A stretch of DNA of 41,054 nucleotides, from contig DHCY01000037.1 in assembly GCA_002399085.1 (NCBI GenBank), positions 1-41,054 of the forward strand, written 5' to 3'. The notes under the pieces are model-generated. The model was not told the origin of the DNA, did not search any database, and was given only the letters and a program-made list of their open reading frames with translations. A program made the translations under genes and the position numbers. The DNA comes from Anaerolineaceae bacterium UBA4890 (GTDB taxonomy: Bacteria > Chloroflexota > Anaerolineae > Anaerolineales > Anaerolineaceae). This document shows, piece after piece, positions 13,812-21,837 of the stretch (position 1 is the first letter of the stretch; each line of letters opens with the position of its first letter).

Positions 13812-15554
13812 ATGGACGACAAATTCCGTAAATACATCGAATTAGATTATTCCCTTCCAGAAAAGGTGATGGGCTGGAACATGTATGGCGCCGGTTTGGA
13901 AAACGTCGGTCGCGGCGGAAAACCCGAACTTTTCGCAATGCCCAAGCCAGGTCCGGACCAAATATTGGTCAGGGTCGATGCGGTAGGCTTGTGCTTTTCT
14001 GATGTCAAACTGGTCAAGCAGGGCGGGCAGCACCCCAAACTCTATAATCGCGACCTCTCAGTTGAGCCTACCAGGCTCGGTCACGAAGCTGCTTTCACTG
14101 TCATCAAGGTTGGCGAAAACCTGCAAGGTCGCTTCACACCCGGGCAAAAACTAGCTATTCAGCCTGACATTTATGTCAACAAAGTTGCCACAGCCTATGG
14201 CTACACCATCCCTGGTGGCTTGATCCAGTATCACCTGGTTGGCAAAGAGATTTTTGATGCGGATGACCCCAATTATCTCATCCCGGTCCAGAGCAACCTG
14301 GGCTACTCAGAGTCCGCGCTCACCGAACCCTGGGCTTGTGTTGAAGCAGCCTACACCCAGAGACGCCGCCTGACCCCTTTGGATGGCGGCTTGATGTGGA
14401 TTAACGGTCCCCAGGATTCTGGAAAGACCTTCACATTCGAAATAGGGCTCGAGAAACCCGGCAAGATTTTCCTGAGCAATACCAACCCTCAAATACTTGA
14501 GCTTGTTCGCTCCCAATCACAAGCTGAAGTGATTGAGGTGGGTGCTCTCGCGGAAGAACAAATCGCTGTTTTTGCCCAGGAAAATACGCACGAAAAAGGA
14601 TTTGACGACATCATCCTGCTCGAGCCCAAGAATTCTGAACTGGTTTCGGAAGCTGCCAAACAAATCGCATTCCGGGGAACGCTCAACATCGTCAGCGATG
14701 AACCGCTGGATGGTCTGGTCGTGATCGATGCCGGGCGCATTCACTATCACTACACCACCTACATTGGTACCACCGGCACTGAAATTTCCGCTGCTTACGG
14801 CGAAGAACGCAACCGCTCAGAGCTGATGGATGGCGGGCTGCTCGTGGTGGTCGGCGGTGCTGGTCCGATGGGGCAGATGCACGTGCAGCGCTCGCTCGAG
14901 CTTGTCCCCGGTCCCAAAACGGTAGTGGTGACTGATATAAATGATGAACGTCTGCAGGCACTGCGCCAGACCGGCGACCCGATTGCTGAAAAGAATGGCA
15001 AACAGCTCATCCTGGTGAACACTGGAAACGAAAATGTTGATCTTGTCGGGATTATTCGCGAACTTTCTGGCGGCAAAATGGCAGAAGATGTGGTCGTGTG
15101 CGTACCAAACGCGAAACTGATGGAGAATGCCGCCCTGTTGTTAGGCAAAGATGGTATGCTCAATTTCTTTGCAGGCGTTCCCAACGGTACCACCATCCAA
15201 ATCGATCTCAACAACATCTTCCTCAATAATATTCAGCTCACCGGCACATCCGGCTCGTCTGTCTTTGATCAGAAAACTGTTATGTCGAAAGCCACATCTG
15301 GCGCGCTCTCGCCCAATCTCAGTGTTGCCGCAATTGGCGGGCTAAAACAGGCTGTGGCTGGGATGGATGCGATGATGGCGGGTACTTTTACCGGTAAGAT
15401 CATCATCTACCCTCAGCTGGAAGATCTGCCGCTGCTTTCATTGGCAGGTATCGCCGAGAATTACCCCAAAGTAGCTGAAAAAATGGGTCCCAATCACACC
15501 TGGACCCGGGAAGCAGAAAAAGTTCTGATAGAAGAGTTTTGGAAAAATGAGTGA
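13812..15554 (+). CDS. long zinc-type (MDR) dehydrogenase with two Rossmann-like domains; SorE/GatD-like
   Basis: A 580-residue protein. Residues 1 to about 190 look like a medium-chain dehydrogenase catalytic domain: GLCFSDVKLV supplies the zinc Cys and RLGHEAAFTVIKVG the His-Glu. The four-cysteine structural zinc lobe is absent. Next comes a first nucleotide-binding-like domain (about 190-330, starting LMWINGPQDSGKTF and ending IHYHYTTYIGTTGTE). A second, more canonical Rossmann domain follows (about 335-500, LLVVVGGAGPMGQM, then VVVTDINDERL). Normal family members have one Rossmann domain and about 350-410 residues. By operon context it probably oxidises or reduces a hexitol or ketose phosphate made by the PTS. 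L-sorbose-1-phosphate reductase is the closest named relative I can suggest, with modest confidence. Confidence 0.75.
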   Translation: MDDKFRKYIELDYSLPEKVMGWNMYGAGLENVGRGGKPELFAMPKPGPDQILVRVDAVGLCFSDVKLVKQGGQHPKLYNRDLSVEPTRLGHEAAFTVIKVGENLQGRFTPGQKLAIQPDIYVNKVATAYGYTIPGGLIQYHLVGKEIFDADDPNYLIPVQSNLGYSESALTEPWACVEAAYTQRRRLTPLDGGLMWINGPQDSGKTFTFEIGLEKPGKIFLSNTNPQILELVRSQSQAEVIEVGALAEEQIAVFAQENTHEKGFDDIILLEPKNSELVSEAAKQIAFRGTLNIVSDEPLDGLVVIDAGRIHYHYTTYIGTTGTEISAAYGEERNRSELMDGGLLVVVGGAGPMGQMHVQRSLELVPGPKTVVVTDINDERLQALRQTGDPIAEKNGKQLILVNTGNENVDLVGIIRELSGGKMAEDVVVCVPNAKLMENAALLLGKDGMLNFFAGVPNGTTIQIDLNNIFLNNIQLTGTSGSSVFDQKTVMSKATSGALSPNLSVAAIGGLKQAVAGMDAMMAGTFTGKIIIYPQLEDLPLLSLAGIAENYPKVAEKMGPNHTWTREAEKVLIEEFWKNE

Positions 15555-15969
15555 ATCGTCAAATAAAACCAACGCGCCAACAAAAAAGCAAGCTTATCGG
15601 CTGTATGCCCAGTTTGTTCTGGTAGGCGCAGCATTAGGCGCATATTACGGAATCTTTTATCGACCTAGCGATACTCCGGTGCTTTTCGTCTCAGTGGTTT
15701 TGCTGAGCATTCTCTCAGCCCTGTTGGTAACCGTGATCCAAATTTGGAAAAAAGGCTACGCTTTCAAAGAAATCCTGGTGATCTACCTCAAGTCCTTCGC
15801 CATGTTTTTTCTATTCCTGGTAATGCTGTGGGCAAGACCCACGGTTATGGAATGGGGCGGCAAAGGTTGGCTGATCGCCTTTACGACGCTCGTGGGAGGC
15901 GTTATTGGCTTCATTATGGGTCTCAAAAAGAAACCGGTGGCAGAAAATCCGAAGGGGACTAAGAAATGA
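15547..15969 (+). CDS. small membrane protein, four hydrophobic segments, unknown
   Basis: 140 residues with a polar, lysine-rich N-terminus (about 17 residues), four hydrophobic stretches (about 20-38, 45-65, 78-97, 106-124) and a basic tail ending PKGTKK. I do not recognise a family. It overlaps the dehydrogenase gene by 8 bp and the PfkB kinase by 4 bp (ATGA), so it is translated with them and is very probably part of the same function. It could be a transport or assembly helper for the PTS, or unrelated to transport. No enzyme motif is visible. Confidence 0.75.
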   Translation: MSESSNKTNAPTKKQAYRLYAQFVLVGAALGAYYGIFYRPSDTPVLFVSVVLLSILSALLVTVIQIWKKGYAFKEILVIYLKSFAMFFLFLVMLWARPTVMEWGGKGWLIAFTTLVGGVIGFIMGLKKKPVAENPKGTKK

Positions 15970-16889
15970 TCTACACCATCACCCTCAACCCTGCCCTGGA
16001 CAAACAACTGACAGTGGCTGATATTCGTTTCAATGACGTTTTGATTGCCGAAAAAGTGCAGCTCGATTTTGGCGGCAAGGGTTTCAACGTCTCAAGAATG
16101 TTAAAAGAACTCAATCAGACCTCCAAAGCGGTTGGGTTGCTGGGTGGGCATACAGGCAAGACCATTGCAGAGGGTCTGATTGCGCAAGGCATTGAGGTGG
16201 TTTCCATACCGGTTTCAGGTGAGACACGTACCAATGTCAGTATCGTCACGCCTGGCGGCAGCAAGCATATCAAGGTCAACGAAAAGGGACCAACCGTCAG
16301 AGAAGATGAACTGCAGCAAATTTATCAATACATCGCTGAGCATGCCGCTGTTGGAACGCTGTGGGTATTAGCGGGAAGCATCCCCCCTGGTGTGGATTGC
16401 TCGGCATATCGGCAAATGAGCCAAAAAATTCAGGAACTTGGTGGGGATGTTGTGCTGGATACGAGCGGCGAAGCCCTTCGCGAAGGAATTAAGGTAAAAC
16501 CAAAACTGGTCAAACCGAACTTGTTCGAACTTTCCCAGCTTACCGGCAGAGAAATTACCGATCTGCAAGAGGTTCTTGACAACCCTGCCATCGCCAGTTC
16601 CGTTGGCGCTGAATTTGTGGCAATCTCAGCCGGAGATAAGGGTGCTCTTTTGACTGACGGCGAAAAAATCGCCTTGTGCCTGCCTCCGGAAATCCAGGAA
16701 GCCAATCCGGTGGGAGCAGGCGATGCCATGGTAGCAGGGCTCAGTTTCGCGCTCTATCACGGTTATGACCTCGAGCAAGCCCTGATGCTGGGCGTTGCCT
16801 GCGGTACAGCTTCGGCTCTGCAGTCTGGAACAAAAATGCCAGCGTGGGATCTTGTTGAAGAGATTCGCCAACAAGTGAGAATTCTATAG
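15966..16889 (+). CDS. PfkB-family sugar-phosphate kinase (1-phosphofructokinase/tagatose-6-phosphate kinase type)
   Basis: 307 residues. Typical FruK/LacC start MIYTITLNPALDKQL, then GGKGFNVSRMLKEL near 36, WVLAGSIPPGV, KPNLFEL, and the C-terminal NPVGAGDAMVAG with catalytic Asp253. Members phosphorylate fructose 1-phosphate, tagatose 6-phosphate or similar ketose phosphates with ATP, giving a bisphosphate for aldolase. In this operon it would act on the ketose phosphate formed by the dehydrogenase. Which phosphate cannot be decided from sequence. Overlaps the membrane protein gene by 4 bp. Confidence 0.88.
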   Translation: MIYTITLNPALDKQLTVADIRFNDVLIAEKVQLDFGGKGFNVSRMLKELNQTSKAVGLLGGHTGKTIAEGLIAQGIEVVSIPVSGETRTNVSIVTPGGSKHIKVNEKGPTVREDELQQIYQYIAEHAAVGTLWVLAGSIPPGVDCSAYRQMSQKIQELGGDVVLDTSGEALREGIKVKPKLVKPNLFELSQLTGREITDLQEVLDNPAIASSVGAEFVAISAGDKGALLTDGEKIALCLPPEIQEANPVGAGDAMVAGLSFALYHGYDLEQALMLGVACGTASALQSGTKMPAWDLVEEIRQQVRIL

Positions 16890-16897
16890 GAGAAAAC

Positions 16898-17248
16898 ATG
16901 GGGTACGATGTCAGATATACCAAAACTTACGAAGCCAAACCCGAGCAAGTCGTTGCTGCGTGCAAGAAAACAGCCGTTGCTTTGGGTGGTAAAGTCCTCT
17001 CGCATGACGAAACCGGCAAGCTTCTGAAAATTCAAATGGATAAAAAGCTTCAAGGTAAAGTTTTGGGCGATCGCAGCAAGCTTGAGATCAGCTATTCCTC
17101 ACCAACCGAAGAGACCACGAGAGTAGAAGTTTTAGCCTATCCGCTTGATGCGATCGGTCAGAAACTGATGTTTGGTGCCAGACCTGGTGTGGTTCAGACT
17201 GTGTTGAAAGTATTTTTCGAGCAAGTTGAGGAGAAACTCAAAGAATAA
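16898..17248 (+). CDS. 116-aa protein of unknown function
   Basis: A soluble, lysine-rich 116-residue protein (MGYDVRYTKTYEAKPEQVVAA ... VEEKLKE). The alternation of strands and helices, with TRVEVLAYPLDAIGQKL and a long C-terminal helix, is reminiscent of small SRPBCC-like folds, but I cannot assign a family. It has a GGAG ribosome site 6 nt before the ATG and lies 8 nt after the kinase gene, so it belongs to the operon. No catalytic motif seen. Confidence 0.75.
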   Translation: MGYDVRYTKTYEAKPEQVVAACKKTAVALGGKVLSHDETGKLLKIQMDKKLQGKVLGDRSKLEISYSSPTEETTRVEVLAYPLDAIGQKLMFGARPGVVQTVLKVFFEQVEEKLKE

Positions 17249-17249
17249 T

Positions 17250-17876
17250 ATGATCCCACAGAACCCTTTTAAAAGTGCTCCTGCAGACGGTGTCACAAGG
17301 CTGATTTTTGTGCGCCATGCCCAAACAGATGCGAACGCAAAACATTATTTGCAGGGTCAGTCGGATGGTGTCTTGAACGAGACCGGGTTGGCACAGGCTG
17401 CGTATATAGCCGCGCAATTGCGCCCATTCTTTGTCGATAAGATTTACTCAAGCAACCAGAAACGCGCCCTGGCAACGGCGGCTGCCATCGCCAACGAGCA
17501 CGATCTCCCGGTTGAAACAGACCCGCGCTTGCAGGAATGGAACTGCGGCGAATGGGATGCAATGCCGGCAGTAGATTTTCAACGAATGATTGCCGAACAG
17601 GGTCTCACAGCGTCAACGCTTGAACCGCCAGGCGGCGAGACTTTTCAACAAGTGCGCAGCCGTGCCGAAGCTGCCCTGGCAGACATTATCGCTCAATCCG
17701 AGGGCAAAAGCGTGCTGATCACCTCACATGGTGACTTCATACGCTCCATGATCGGCGTCCTGATGGGTATCGAGGCTGATGTTGTTACTAATTTTTTACT
17801 TGATAATGCGTCTTACAGTATCCTTGAAAGACAACAAGGCACCTGGAAGATTCTTACTTTAAATTGTATTTCTTAA
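17250..17876 (+). CDS. histidine phosphatase family protein (phosphoglycerate mutase-like)
   Basis: About 208 residues. The phosphohistidine motif LIFVRHAQTD (His23) and the second His in LITSHGDFIRS are present, with the RALATAAAIA and LQEWNCGEWDAM stretches usual for cofactor-independent sugar-phosphate phosphatases and CobC-like enzymes. The ATG at 17250 begins 1 nt after the previous stop; GAGGAG lies rather far upstream (about 16 nt), so translation may be coupled. A TTG at 17226 in the same frame is a weaker alternative. In this operon it may dephosphorylate a sugar phosphate, perhaps to prevent build-up. Confidence 0.85.
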   Translation: MIPQNPFKSAPADGVTRLIFVRHAQTDANAKHYLQGQSDGVLNETGLAQAAYIAAQLRPFFVDKIYSSNQKRALATAAAIANEHDLPVETDPRLQEWNCGEWDAMPAVDFQRMIAEQGLTASTLEPPGGETFQQVRSRAEAALADIIAQSEGKSVLITSHGDFIRSMIGVLMGIEADVVTNFLLDNASYSILERQQGTWKILTLNCIS

Positions 17877-17891
17877 AATGGAGGCAGTACA

Positions 17892-18863
17892 ATGAAATCG
17901 TTAGGAATTGGAGTTATTGGACTGGGGGCTATCGGAGCAAAGCATGTGAACGTGCTGAAGGATCTCCGAGAAGCAAATATTGTAGGTGTATCGGATCTGA
18001 ACCAGGACCTGGTCGACAAAACCATCGCTGGAACCACTATCCAGGGTTATACCGATTATCGCCAGTTGTTGGCTCACCCGGACCTTGAAGCCGTGATCGT
18101 GGCGACCCCTGATCATCTGCACAAGGATATCACCATCGCGGCAGCCCAGGCTGGGAAGCACATCCTGGTCGAAAAACCAATCGCGACCACTGTCGAAGAC
18201 GGTGAAGCCATGATAGCTGCTGCCAAAGCGGCGAATGTTAAACTGATGGTCGGCTTTACCCTGCGTTTTGTCCCTCATTATGTCCAGGCTCGCCAGATCA
18301 TTCAGAGTGGGAAACTTGGCAACATCGTCAGTGTCTACTCGCGGCGCATGAATGTGATCACCCAGGCAGACCGGCTTGGTGGTCGTATCGGTGTGCTCCA
18401 CTTCCTCGGTATTCATGACTTCGACCTGCTGCACTGGTTGCTGGGTGTTGAACCCGACCAGGTTTACAGCGCCGAGTCTACCAGCGTTGCCAAGCGCTAT
18501 CCGCAGGAAAATGAGACCTTCAACACCTTCAAATTCAAGGATGGCACATTGGTTTGTGCGCATATCGGCTGGAATCTGACCACAGCCCATCCTGGTGGTC
18601 GCGATTTCAAGCTGACTGTCATTGGCGACAAGGGATCTCTCGATATCGACCTTGCCAGCCAGGGCTTGATGATGTATTCGGAATTTGGCTCAAAATTCCC
18701 CTCCACCGCGCCCGGCTTGGATGTGGAAGACAAGGCTTTCATCGACTGTGTTCTCGATGATAACCCCGTCCCGGTTACAGGCGAAGATGGCGTGCTGGCA
18801 CTGAAAATGGTACTCGCTGCTATTGAATCAATTGAAAAAGACGCTCCGGTAAAAATCGACTAA
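17892..18863 (+). CDS. Gfo/Idh/MocA-family oxidoreductase
   Basis: 323 residues. N-terminal Rossmann domain with GVIGLGAIGAKH, then ATPDHLHKDI, and the family signature EKPIATTVEDGE carrying the catalytic Lys. The C-terminal alpha/beta domain has IHDFDLLHWLLG with the conserved His. Such enzymes use NAD(P) on sugars, inositol or sugar acids. It has a GGAGG site 8 nt before the ATG and sits 15 nt after the phosphatase gene. A second redox enzyme beside the long dehydrogenase suggests two oxidation/reduction steps, for example epimerisation through a keto intermediate. Substrate unknown. Confidence 0.9.
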   Translation: MKSLGIGVIGLGAIGAKHVNVLKDLREANIVGVSDLNQDLVDKTIAGTTIQGYTDYRQLLAHPDLEAVIVATPDHLHKDITIAAAQAGKHILVEKPIATTVEDGEAMIAAAKAANVKLMVGFTLRFVPHYVQARQIIQSGKLGNIVSVYSRRMNVITQADRLGGRIGVLHFLGIHDFDLLHWLLGVEPDQVYSAESTSVAKRYPQENETFNTFKFKDGTLVCAHIGWNLTTAHPGGRDFKLTVIGDKGSLDIDLASQGLMMYSEFGSKFPSTAPGLDVEDKAFIDCVLDDNPVPVTGEDGVLALKMVLAAIESIEKDAPVKID

Positions 18864-18891
18864 TATCACTATTGAAAGCGAAGGACTTTCT

Positions 18892-19587
18892 ATGAGCAGA
18901 GCAGAAAAGTTAGCAGAGTTCATTTCTAAAATTAGAGGAGAATTGATTGTCTCTTGCCAGGCAACCCCTCAGGAAGCTTTGTATGGTTCGGACATCATGG
19001 CAAAAATGGCTATCTCAGCAGTGAGGGGTGGTGCCAAAGGTATCCGCGCCAACACACCTGCCGATGTGCGGGCAATCCGCGAGGCAGTTGATGTCCCTCT
19101 GATCGGGTTGTACAAAGTGGTTTTCCCTGGAACCCCTGTAATCATCACCGCAACCATCGGGCATGCCCTGGCAATCGCTGAAGCGGGTGCGGATGTGATC
19201 GCGATCGATGCCACCTTTCGCCTTCACCCGGAAGACGAAGTTCCTGAGCTTATCCGCAAGATCCATGAACAAACCGACTGCCTGGTGATGGCTGATATCT
19301 CGACCTTTGAAGAAGCTGAAGCAGCGATGATCTCGGGTGCCGATATGGTTTCAACAACCCTCTCGGGCTATACTGATTACTCCCCCAAACTGGATGGACC
19401 TGATCTCGAACTCGTCCGCGAGATAGCCTCGCGTTTGCCAGTTCCGCTCTTCGCCGAAGGTCGCTACCACTACCCCAACGAAGTCGCCAAGGCAATGGAA
19501 TATGGCGCGAAAGCTGTAATCGTGGGTGGGGCGGTCACCCGACCCAAAGAGATAACGGAGCGGTTCGTCAGAGCCATCCGTAAGTAA
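18892..19587 (+). CDS. nanE: NanE-type N-acylmannosamine-6-phosphate 2-epimerase
   Basis: 231 residues, TIM barrel. LIVSCQATPQEAL at the start, GLYKVVFPGTPVIITAT with the catalytic Lys, DVIAIDATFR, MADISTFEEA, and the phosphate-binding FAEGRYHYP and VIVGGAVTRP motifs are all typical of NanE. Known role: N-acetylmannosamine 6-phosphate to N-acetylglucosamine 6-phosphate. No nanA, nagA, nagB or nanK is nearby, which is unusual for a sialic-acid role. In this operon it may epimerise another 2-substituted sugar phosphate. GAAGGA site 6-7 nt before the ATG. Confidence 0.85.
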   Translation: MSRAEKLAEFISKIRGELIVSCQATPQEALYGSDIMAKMAISAVRGGAKGIRANTPADVRAIREAVDVPLIGLYKVVFPGTPVIITATIGHALAIAEAGADVIAIDATFRLHPEDEVPELIRKIHEQTDCLVMADISTFEEAEAAMISGADMVSTTLSGYTDYSPKLDGPDLELVREIASRLPVPLFAEGRYHYPNEVAKAMEYGAKAVIVGGAVTRPKEITERFVRAIRK

Positions 19588-19598
19588 TTACGTGAAGG

Positions 19599-19630
19599 AA
19601 ACAGATTGTTAGGGTACCAACAATCTGTTT
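19599..19630 (+). terminator. hairpin between nanE and the FGGY kinase; attenuator-like
   Basis: Perfect 12-bp stem AAACAGATTGTT (19599-19610) / AACAATCTGTTT (19619-19630), loop AGGGTACC, then TTTC. The stem is AT-rich, so termination is probably partial, letting some transcripts enter the kinase gene. Its right arm ends 5 nt before AAGGAGG of that gene. Confidence 0.75.
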
Positions 19631-19647
19631 TTTCAAAGGAGGACAAC

Positions 19648-21165
19648 ATGACAAACTACCTGATCGGAGTCGATATTGGCACGGGCTCTTCCAAAGGGGT
19701 TTTGATTGAAGCAGAAAAAGGGTCGGTGCTTGCCCAGTCCACGATTCCCCATGGTGTTTCTCTGCCTCACCCAGGTTGGGTGGAGCAGGATGCCGAGATC
19801 ATCTGGTGGGGTGAATTTTTGCAGATCGTGCACGATTTGTTACAGGAATCTGGCATCGCTGCGCGGGATATCGCCGGCGTAGGCGTATCCGGGATCGGTC
19901 CATGCGTATTACCGGTTGATGAACATTTTAATCCCCTCAGACCGGCAATTTTGTATGGAATCGATACGCGCGCGACAGCGGAGATCGATCAGTACCTGCA
20001 GGATTTGGGCGAAGAAGAAGTCTTCAGGCTCGCAGGCTGCGAACTGTCTTCTTCTGCTGTTGCTCCAAAGATTCTGTGGCTGTACAACAACGAGCCCGAA
20101 GTATTTCATGCTGCCCGCTGGTTCCTGACCTGCCAAAACTTCATCGTAGCCAGGCTGACTGGCATTGCCTCCATCGATAACTATACTGCCTCCACTTACT
20201 CACCAATTATTGATGTTGAAAAACGCGCCTGGATCGATGAGGATATCGCTGGAATCAATCCCACGGCAAAATTACCCGAAAAATACTGGACCACCGAAAT
20301 TGTTGGTGGAATTACCCCCGAAGCTGCCCGCGTCACCGGTTTGCACCCAGGTACGCCTGTCATTGCCGGGACGATCGATGCCGCGGCTGAAGCTGTGAGC
20401 ATCGGCAACTACGCAGTTGGTGATACCATGAGCATGTTTGGCAGCAGCAATTCCATCATCGCCCTTACCAGCGCATACACTCGTTCCCGCACTTTTTGGG
20501 GTCTCAACTGGCTCTTCCCCGATCAGTATGCCGTGGTTGGCGGCATGGCAACCGTTGGCAGCCTGACCAGGTGGTTCCTCGAGAATATTTACACACCCGC
20601 TTCCGACGCATCCGACAAAAACCCGTACGCCCAGATGATGGAACTGTTAGATATGTCCCGACCTGGGGCAAACAACCTGGTCGCCTTACCCTACTTTGAG
20701 GGTGAGCGTACACCGATCAATAACCCGCTTGCCAGGGGCGCTTTCTTTGGACTCACATTGCGGCACACCCAGGCAGACTTGTATCGCGCTCTGCTGGAAG
20801 CGGTTGGTTACGGTATTCGCCACAATCTGGAGAGCCTGGCAGAACAGGGCATCCCGGTCAAATTCATTAACGCAGTTGGCGGTGGGTCGAAGAATCAGGG
20901 CTGGATGCAGATCATTGCCAACATCGCCCGGGTAGACGTGCGCATTCCACAGGGAATCTCTGGAGCTTCTTATGGTGATGCGATTCTGGCAGGGATTGGC
21001 GTTGGTATTTATAAGGACGCTTCCCAGGCACGCATTTGGGATGAAGCCGCCCAGATCTTGAAGCCCGACCCGACTGACTCCCATACGTATGAGAGGCTCT
21101 ACCAGGTCTATCGCGGTCTTTACGGGCAAACCAGAAACCTGCTGCCACTCCTTGGAGCTGGATAA
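19648..21165 (+). CDS. FGGY-family carbohydrate kinase
   Basis: 505 residues. Start motif LIGVDIGTGSSKGVLIE, central TIDAAAEAVSIG and MFGSSNSIIAL, and the C-terminal FGGY-type signature AVGGGSKNQGWMQIIANI are clear. The family phosphorylates xylulose, gluconate, ribulose, glycerol and similar compounds; this one looks closest to the xylulokinase/gluconokinase branch. The ATG at 19648 is preferred because AAGGAGG precedes it; a longer version would start inside the hairpin. As last gene of the operon behind a leaky hairpin, it may be made at a lower level than the PTS. It suggests that an unphosphorylated sugar is also formed or imported. Confidence 0.88.
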   Translation: MTNYLIGVDIGTGSSKGVLIEAEKGSVLAQSTIPHGVSLPHPGWVEQDAEIIWWGEFLQIVHDLLQESGIAARDIAGVGVSGIGPCVLPVDEHFNPLRPAILYGIDTRATAEIDQYLQDLGEEEVFRLAGCELSSSAVAPKILWLYNNEPEVFHAARWFLTCQNFIVARLTGIASIDNYTASTYSPIIDVEKRAWIDEDIAGINPTAKLPEKYWTTEIVGGITPEAARVTGLHPGTPVIAGTIDAAAEAVSIGNYAVGDTMSMFGSSNSIIALTSAYTRSRTFWGLNWLFPDQYAVVGGMATVGSLTRWFLENIYTPASDASDKNPYAQMMELLDMSRPGANNLVALPYFEGERTPINNPLARGAFFGLTLRHTQADLYRALLEAVGYGIRHNLESLAEQGIPVKFINAVGGGSKNQGWMQIIANIARVDVRIPQGISGASYGDAILAGIGVGIYKDASQARIWDEAAQILKPDPTDSHTYERLYQVYRGLYGQTRNLLPLLGAG

Positions 21166-21212
21166 TTCTTTTTGAGGCTGGTAAAACCCGCACCGATGGC
21201 TAACCAAGTAGC

Positions 21213-21248
21213 TTGATTTTTCATTACAATGTGTTACAATGTAACACA
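21213..21248 (+). promoter_or_regulatory. promoter and operator of the toxin-antitoxin pair
   Basis: TTGATT (21213-21218), 16 nt, TACAAT (21235-21240). A palindrome TGTGTTACA-A-TGTAACACA (21230-21248) covers the -10 box, and TTACAATG occurs twice, 10 bp apart. This is the expected layout for autorepression by a ribbon-helix-helix antitoxin. Confidence 0.8.
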
Positions 21249-21262
21249 GAATGGAGATAATC

Positions 21263-21493
21263 ATGGATACTACTGTAACAATTAGACTCGACGATGATGA
21301 TAAAGAATTGATCGCCAGGTATGCGCGCTCAAAGGGACGTTCCATCTCCGATATAGTTCGCGAAGCCATCCTCGGTCAAATCGAAGACGAATATGACCTC
21401 GAACTCTATCGCGAGGCAATTGAAGAATATCGTAAAAACCCGTTGAGTTATTCTCTCGAAGAAGTTGCCAAGCTGCTCGAGAATGAAGAATGA
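21263..21493 (+). CDS. ribbon-helix-helix antitoxin (RelB/TraY-like)
   Basis: 76 residues. N-terminal strand TTVTIRLDDDDKELI and helix motif GRSISDIVREAI make a short ribbon-helix-helix DNA-binding domain. The C-terminal half (YDLELYREAIEEYRKNP...) is acidic and helical, suited to binding the toxin. It is followed by a RelE-like gene overlapping by 4 bp (ATGA). The ATG at 21263 is preferred over 21251 because GGAG lies 7 nt upstream of it. It presumably binds the palindrome at 21230-21248. Confidence 0.88.
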   Translation: MDTTVTIRLDDDDKELIARYARSKGRSISDIVREAILGQIEDEYDLELYREAIEEYRKNPLSYSLEEVAKLLENEE

Positions 21494-21753
21494 GCTGCCA
21501 GGTCAGGTTTGCCGAAAAAGCCTTAAGACAATTTTCAAAGTTGGATAAACCAATCCAAAAATTGATTTTGCATTGGCTCAACAAAAATCTGGAAGGCGCC
21601 AATGAACCCCGCTTGAAAGGAAAAGCACTTGTCAGCAACCATTCCGGTGAATGGCGCTATCGGGTTGGTGATTATCGCTTGATCGCCGATATCCAGGACG
21701 AAATCGTGACAATTCTCATCATTGCTGTCGGACACCGCAAAGATATCTATTGA
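21490..21753 (+). CDS. RelE/ParE-superfamily toxin
   Basis: 87 residues. Basic protein with the family pattern: VRFAEKALRQFSKLDKPIQKLI helix pair, GEWRYRVGDYRLIADI strands and the C-terminal VGHRKDIY. RelE-type members cleave mRNA in the ribosome; ParE-type members poison gyrase. The GEWRYRVGDYRLI and GHRKDIY endings fit the RelE side better. Co-translated with the antitoxin (ATGA overlap). Complete, so the module is probably functional. Confidence 0.88.
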   Translation: MSCQVRFAEKALRQFSKLDKPIQKLILHWLNKNLEGANEPRLKGKALVSNHSGEWRYRVGDYRLIADIQDEIVTILIIAVGHRKDIY

Positions 21754-21825
21754 TCCTAACCGTGGAAGATTGATCTGCCAGGCGCCGTTGTTTGACCTGG
21801 GTGAACATGCCCAGACCAATCAGAG

Positions 21826-21837
21826 TAAAATTAAGTC
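21826..21837 (+). promoter_or_regulatory. candidate leaderless promoter of arsM
   Basis: TAAAAT (21826-21831), 6 nt, ATG at 21838; no Shine-Dalgarno. The surroundings (GTAAAAT, then an A/T-rich 6-mer ending in C, then ATG) closely match the MFS start at 8428-8442. Confidence 0.5.

Noticed and set aside
18892..19587. Sialic acid catabolism operon based on nanE
   Set aside because: No nanA, nanK, nagA, nagB or sialic acid transporter gene in the operon; the context is a mannitol-type PTS.
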